This document shows positions 60,070 to 64,000 of a DNA stretch of 64,000 nt, piece after piece (within the stretch, counting starts at the first letter, position 1; each line of letters opens with the position of its first letter). The notes under the pieces were generated by a model, which saw nothing but the letters and a program-made list of their open reading frames with translations, made no database searches and was not told where the DNA came from. Source of the stretch: Chitinophagaceae bacterium (GTDB lineage: Bacteria; Bacteroidota; Bacteroidia; Chitinophagales; Chitinophagaceae); NCBI GenBank assembly GCA_019638615.1, contig JAHBTL010000013.1, positions 62,001-126,000 of the forward strand, written 5' to 3'. The translations under genes and the position numbers were made by a program.

Positions 60070-61608
60070 ATGCCTGAAATCACAGTAAAACAAATTGAAA
60101 GCAGGTTAATCTACTGGCTTTGTATGGGGTTGCTAACAGTTACCATCTTCAGTTGTACGGTTACGTCCGGGTCGATGGATGCGTCAAGGAAATTTGCAGC
60201 AGAAGCGTTGCGGAAAGATTATAGCCTGCTTCGCGAAATCATGGAAAAAAACCATCCCTCGTTGTACTGGTATACATCAAAGGACAGCATGGATGATATT
60301 TTTGATACGTATTATCAATTGATCAGCGATTCCATGACCCGCCAGCAGTTTGGCTTTAAGATACTGGCACCTGTAACCACGGCGGTACATTGCGGCCACA
60401 CCAGCTTTAATTATCCGCCTAAATACAACAGGCGCATAAAAGAATATACCAAGCCGTCTTTCCCTTTGTTCATGAAAATATGGGCGGATACAATGGTGAT
60501 CACCTCCAACCTTAATAAGAAAGACAGTATTTTAAAAAGAGGAACGCTGGTAACCAGCATCAATGGCCTTTCCGCGCAGCAACTGGCAGATACGCTGTTC
60601 AAATTCATGCCGGCAGACGGGTATTCGGAAAATGTAAATTACATCAGGCTGAGCGCCGCATTCCCTTATTATCACCGGAACATCCTGGGGTTGTCAAAAC
60701 AATATGAAATAGGCTATATAGACAGCACAGGGCAACAACAAACCGTTTCCGTTCCTGTTTTCGATCCTTCGGCCGACAGCGCCCTTACGTCTTTTATAGA
60801 AAAAAGGAACAAACAGGCCCGCCCGCCTCAGGTTAAAGAAAAGCGGCTGGAAAGCATACGTTCCTTTTCAATTGATACAGCCTCCCGGATGGCTGTGATG
60901 AATTTAAACAGCTTCGCGGGGAAAGGCAGATTACCCTCCTTTTATCGCAAGAGTTTTCGTATCCTCCGGAAAAAACAAATTCCCAATCTTGTAATAGACC
61001 TGCGCAGCAATGGTGGCGGAAGGGTTGACAATTATACAAGCCTTACCCGCTATATCAGGAATACCGACTTTAAGGTGGCCGATTCTGTATTTGCCAATTC
61101 AAACGGGTTGGGCAGTCACCGGAAATATTTTCAATCGGGTCGGCTTAACTCTTTCATTCTCTTTTTAGTAACCAGTAAAAAAGAAGACAATAAATACCAT
61201 TTCCGCTACTGGGAAAATCATGTTTTTCATCCCCGCGGGAAAAATCATTACAAGGGAAATGTGTATATCCTGATCAATGGACCTACTTTTTCGGCATCCA
61301 CCCTGTTTGCACATACCCTTAAGGGACAGGTTAATGTAACGCTTGTAGGAGAAGAGGCCGGCGGTGGCTGGCATGGCAACAGCGGTATACTGATACCCGA
61401 TGTGGTATTGCCTCATACCAAAATGCGGGTAAGACTGCCGCTGTTCAGGATCGTACAATACAATCATGTACCTAAAAACGGCAAAGGGGTAATGCCGGAT
61501 GTGTACGTGCCCCCTACGGTTGATAACGTACGAAAAGGGGTTGATGGCAAAATGCAGAAAGTACGGGAACTGATACGTGAACGGCAGGCAGACGTGGTAA
61601 GTCCATAA
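60070..61608 (+). CDS. S41-family C-terminal processing peptidase-like lipoprotein
   Basis: A 512-residue exported protein. A long N-terminus carries a hydrophobic segment and lipobox (VTIFSC), so it is likely a lipoprotein. The body contains a helical N-part with RKDYSLLREIMEKNHPSLYWY and a PDZ-like region (RGTLVTSINGLSAQQLADTL). The S41 core follows: NLVIDLRSNGGGRVDNYTSL, the Ser region NGPTFSASTLFAHTLKG, then LVGEEAGGGWHGNSG. S41 enzymes cut exported proteins near their C-termini with a Ser/Lys dyad. The target is unknown. Confidence 0.87.
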   Translation: MPEITVKQIESRLIYWLCMGLLTVTIFSCTVTSGSMDASRKFAAEALRKDYSLLREIMEKNHPSLYWYTSKDSMDDIFDTYYQLISDSMTRQQFGFKILAPVTTAVHCGHTSFNYPPKYNRRIKEYTKPSFPLFMKIWADTMVITSNLNKKDSILKRGTLVTSINGLSAQQLADTLFKFMPADGYSENVNYIRLSAAFPYYHRNILGLSKQYEIGYIDSTGQQQTVSVPVFDPSADSALTSFIEKRNKQARPPQVKEKRLESIRSFSIDTASRMAVMNLNSFAGKGRLPSFYRKSFRILRKKQIPNLVIDLRSNGGGRVDNYTSLTRYIRNTDFKVADSVFANSNGLGSHRKYFQSGRLNSFILFLVTSKKEDNKYHFRYWENHVFHPRGKNHYKGNVYILINGPTFSASTLFAHTLKGQVNVTLVGEEAGGGWHGNSGILIPDVVLPHTKMRVRLPLFRIVQYNHVPKNGKGVMPDVYVPPTVDNVRKGVDGKMQKVRELIRERQADVVSP

Positions 61609-61797
61609 AAAATTATTGATCACCTATCATGTAAAAAATCTTACCTTAGCATTCTCGTTCCTTTATCCTTGTATTCCATTTGCCTTAGGCTCATTCTTTC
61701 TGTAATCTGATCAAATCCTATTCAATTACCCCGGTAACCGATAGTTGTATTCACGCCTTTTGCAGTATTGATTTTTATTCCTGTAAACCAAGCCCAT

Positions 61798-63258
61798 ATG
61801 CGTTCGCTTTTTACTTTTTTGCTTTTTGTTTGTTCTGTGTCCTTACTACAGGCGCAAAACGCTACGCCCATTGTTAAAGCTACATTACCTCCCGAAATGG
61901 AAGAAATCAGTGGCATGATCCATTTAAATGGGAAGTTGTACGGACACGAGGATAGTCAGAATGATCCTATTATTTACGAATTTGATTCAACAAATGGCGC
62001 TATTACCAAAACAATCACATTGGGCGTCACCAACTCCGATTGGGAAGATATTACGCATGATGGCACCTACATTTATGTGGCAGATATCGGAAATAACACC
62101 GGTGAAAAATCGGTATTAAAATTTTACAAATTTCCTATCCAGGCAATTGAAGATATTGAGGGCGATGCCGGTACTATTCCATCGGAACAGATTGAAACAA
62201 TTAAATTCACATATTCCGACTACGCCCCCAGCAAGGCATTTGATTGTGAAGCGGTTTTTTATCATGACGGCTATCTTCACCTGTTTACAAAAAACTGGAT
62301 AGCGCCCGTAAATACGGTACATTACCGGTTACAGGTTCCTGCTGCACCTACAGGCGCCACGCTGATCGCTGAAAGACTGGAGGAATTTGATACACAGGAT
62401 ATACTGGTAACAGGAGCCACGCTGATGAATGACCGGATTGTTGCATTGCTGGGATACAATGACCGAGCCGTATACGGGCTCTCTACAGCCTGTGCATTAT
62501 GGCTCATAACAGGGTTCGATGATATGAATAGTATATTTTCGGCTGAAGCGGATAAAGAAAAAATTGATCTGGGCTTTGCAGCTTCACTCGGTCAACTGGA
62601 ATCAATCACCGCAGTGAGTCAAACGAGGGTGTTGCTTGCCAACGAGAATACGCTGGGTATAGTACCTCAACGTCTTTATGGACTTAACCTGGAGATTGAC
62701 CAGGAACTGCTCCCCTTTGGCATCAATAACTTCACCACCCGCTTAACCGACAACCAGGTATTGCTGACCTGGGAATACAATGAACCGGGAACAGCTTATT
62801 TTGAAGTGGAGGCTGCAAATGCCGCAAATGGTCCTTACAGTTATCTCGGACGGGTAAACAGCAACGCTTCAGGCGCTGCCTATAGCTTTACCGATAATGA
62901 TCTGTCAAACGTTTCTGTAAAATATTATCGTATTAAGGTAGGTACACCCGATGGTAAAATTTATTACAGCAGGACACTACAGGTAAAAAAAGACGACAGT
63001 AAAATGTTTAACCTCCAGGTTATGCCTTCTCCTTTTACTTCCAGCTTCAACATCAGCTTTTACAGCGATACGGATCAGGCAATTCAGTTAAGTATTGCAG
63101 ACCTGCATGGACGGCCGGTTAAAGCGCGCCATCTGCAAATTAACAGGGGTAAATATAATTTCGCCTGGGACGGGTTGCACGGCTTAAGTAGCGGAGTATA
63201 CCTTATTACCGTGCGTACTAAAAAAGATGTATTTGTACGGAAGGTTCTTAAACAATAA
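61798..63258 (+). CDS. Secreted beta-propeller-like protein with T9SS type A C-terminal domain
   Basis: A 486-residue protein from the ATG at 61798 (signal peptide MRSLFTFLLFVCSVSLLQAQ). The first ~300 residues carry blade-like repeats (SGMIHLNGKLYGHEDS, DWEDITHDGTYIYVADIGNNTG, AFDCEAVFYHDGYLHLFTK, LLGYNDRAVYGL) as in SMP-30/propeller proteins. A fibronectin type III-like domain follows (FTTRLTDNQVLLTWEYNE). The end is a T9SS sorting domain (MPSPFTSSFNISF...GLSSGVYLITVRT...RKVLKQ). It should be exported through SprA and attached to the surface. No catalytic motif was seen. Confidence 0.85.
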   Translation: MRSLFTFLLFVCSVSLLQAQNATPIVKATLPPEMEEISGMIHLNGKLYGHEDSQNDPIIYEFDSTNGAITKTITLGVTNSDWEDITHDGTYIYVADIGNNTGEKSVLKFYKFPIQAIEDIEGDAGTIPSEQIETIKFTYSDYAPSKAFDCEAVFYHDGYLHLFTKNWIAPVNTVHYRLQVPAAPTGATLIAERLEEFDTQDILVTGATLMNDRIVALLGYNDRAVYGLSTACALWLITGFDDMNSIFSAEADKEKIDLGFAASLGQLESITAVSQTRVLLANENTLGIVPQRLYGLNLEIDQELLPFGINNFTTRLTDNQVLLTWEYNEPGTAYFEVEAANAANGPYSYLGRVNSNASGAAYSFTDNDLSNVSVKYYRIKVGTPDGKIYYSRTLQVKKDDSKMFNLQVMPSPFTSSFNISFYSDTDQAIQLSIADLHGRPVKARHLQINRGKYNFAWDGLHGLSSGVYLITVRTKKDVFVRKVLKQ

Positions 63259-63289
63259 CATAATAATCCGGCTTCTCTTTTGAAAACAT

Positions 63290-63325
63290 GGCGGTTACCA
63301 CTACGGTCGTAACCGCCTTTCTTTT
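63290..63325. terminator. Terminator between convergent genes
   Basis: GGCGGTTAC (63290-63298) and GTAACCGCC (63309-63317) form a perfect 9-bp stem with a 10-nt loop. A T-rich tail (TTTCTTTTA) follows on the plus strand. It lies 31 nt after the stop of the T9SS-client gene and just outside the nagA stop, so it could serve both. Confidence 0.75.
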
Positions 63326-64000
63326 ATGCTGTGATCACTTCTTTTACTTCCAAATCATTGTCAAATACTACAAAATCAGCAGCATATCCTTTTTCAATTT
63401 TACCAAACGGCGGTTGTATATTAAGCAGGGAAGCAGGATAAGTTGAAGCCATTCTCAACGCTTCCTCAAGGGGTATACCTGCATGCGATATTGTATTTTT
63501 TACCGACTGCATCATGGTGAGCGCGGAGCCGGAGAGCGTACCGTCGGGCAGGGTATACCTGTCGCCTTTGAACACATGCTGATACTCTCCTGTGGAGTTG
63601 ACAGTTACAGCATCGGTAATAAAAAACAGGCGATCGCCCATCAGTTTCTTACTGATTTTCAGCGATACAAAATCTACGTGAACGCCGTCTGCAACGATAC
63701 TCGCTTTTACCCTGGCATCATCGTATACGGCGCCTACAAGCCCCGGCTCCCTGCTTTGAAAGGCAGACATGGCATTAAATAAATGAGTAGCCGCGGGTAT
63801 ACCCAGCTCAAACCCTTTTTTCGCCTGCCGGTAAGTAGCATTGCTGTGTCCCGCAGAAACGATGATCCCACGATCTGTCAGCAGCCTGATAATTTCGTCG
63901 TCGCACATTTCCGGCGCCAGCGTCATCATCTTTACTATGCTTTCACCCCTGCTAAGCAACATTTCAACTTCCTGCATTGTTGGCTTTTTAATACAGGCCT
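63324..64000 (-). CDS. N-acetylglucosamine-6-phosphate deacetylase NagA (3' part, runs off the window)
   Basis: The C-terminal ~225 residues of NagA, which removes acetate from N-acetylglucosamine 6-phosphate. The reading frame continues open through the window edge (ACIKKP precedes the first Met), so an ORF starting at 63977 is only an internal start. Metal-ligand motifs are visible: VSAGHSNATY, AATHLFNAMSAFQSREPG, IVADGVHVDF and the active-site FITDAV. The C-terminal GTLSGSALTMMQSVKN and GYAADFVVFD are standard. The 5' end lies beyond 64000. Confidence 0.92.
   Translation of the reverse strand, partial: ACIKKPTMQEVEMLLSRGESIVKMMTLAPEMCDDEIIRLLTDRGIIVSAGHSNATYRQAKKGFELGIPAATHLFNAMSAFQSREPGLVGAVYDDARVKASIVADGVHVDFVSLKISKKLMGDRLFFITDAVTVNSTGEYQHVFKGDRYTLPDGTLSGSALTMMQSVKNTISHAGIPLEEALRMASTYPASLLNIQPPFGKIEKGYAADFVVFDNDLEVKEVITA

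Overview
The window comes from a member of the Bacteroidota, most likely a Chitinophagia/Chitinophagaceae-type bacterium (the lineage is inferred). The evidence is SprA, the outer-membrane translocon of the type IX secretion system (T9SS), with likely T9SS client proteins; two SusC/SusD outer-membrane uptake pairs; and promoters of the Bacteroidota type (-33 TTG/TTTG, -7 TAnnTTTG), several of them lying almost on the start codon. No tRNA, rRNA, CRISPR array, prophage or insertion sequence was recognised. The only weak hint of mobile DNA is an ORF6N-domain gene near the left edge.

Layout. 0.3-7.1 kb: an ORF6N gene, then a five-gene minus-strand cluster (ethanolamine-type permease, glutamine-synthetase-like ligase, iron-type alcohol dehydrogenase, class I amidotransferase-type hydrolase, aldehyde dehydrogenase). 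Together these read as a complete gamma-glutamylated amino-alcohol (probably ethanolamine) degradation route. 7.1-15.3 kb: a secreted lamin-tail protein, a class III aminotransferase, an NTF2-like protein, a LOG-family protein, a DsbA-fold protein without cysteines, a lipid kinase, and a membrane patatin that overlaps the kinase tail to tail. 15.6-26.4 kb: sprA and ruvA, a first fabH, obgE and an unknown membrane protein. 26.4-31 kb: a promoter with a roughly 200-nt structured leader in front of a phosphatase-GT20 fusion that resembles glucosylglycerol-phosphate synthase/phosphatase, a small exported protein, a 321-bp nested palindrome, and mtgA.

30.8-36 kb: a six-gene minus-strand operon (SdpR-like ArsR repressor, SdpI-like membrane protein, ACP phosphodiesterase, two DUF2911 proteins, a second KASIII) diverging from a JmjC/cupin oxygenase. 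36-42 kb: SusC-SusD-lipoprotein operon with a clear terminator. 42-47 kb: histidine kinase, response regulator and an RND/MMPL transporter. 46.9-47.0 kb: a candidate small RNA with its own promoter and terminator. 47-54 kb: tatC, a second SusC/SusD pair and an Lrp/AsnC regulator. 54-64 kb: LysE exporter with a GH3-family enzyme, a stand-alone CheY-type receiver, a family 2 glycosyltransferase, an inositol-monophosphatase-family enzyme, thiL, an S41 peptidase, a T9SS-type secreted protein, and the 3' part of nagA running off the right edge.

A second layer lies between the genes. At least six intergenic gaps carry wordy, partly palindromic repeats built from variants of short words (AAACTATAAAC, CAAACCATAAAC, CCTGTAACC, AGCTATCAGCC, GATTTGAGATTT). 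Each of these gaps borders the 3' end of a gene. They look like a dispersed family that no standard feature type describes.
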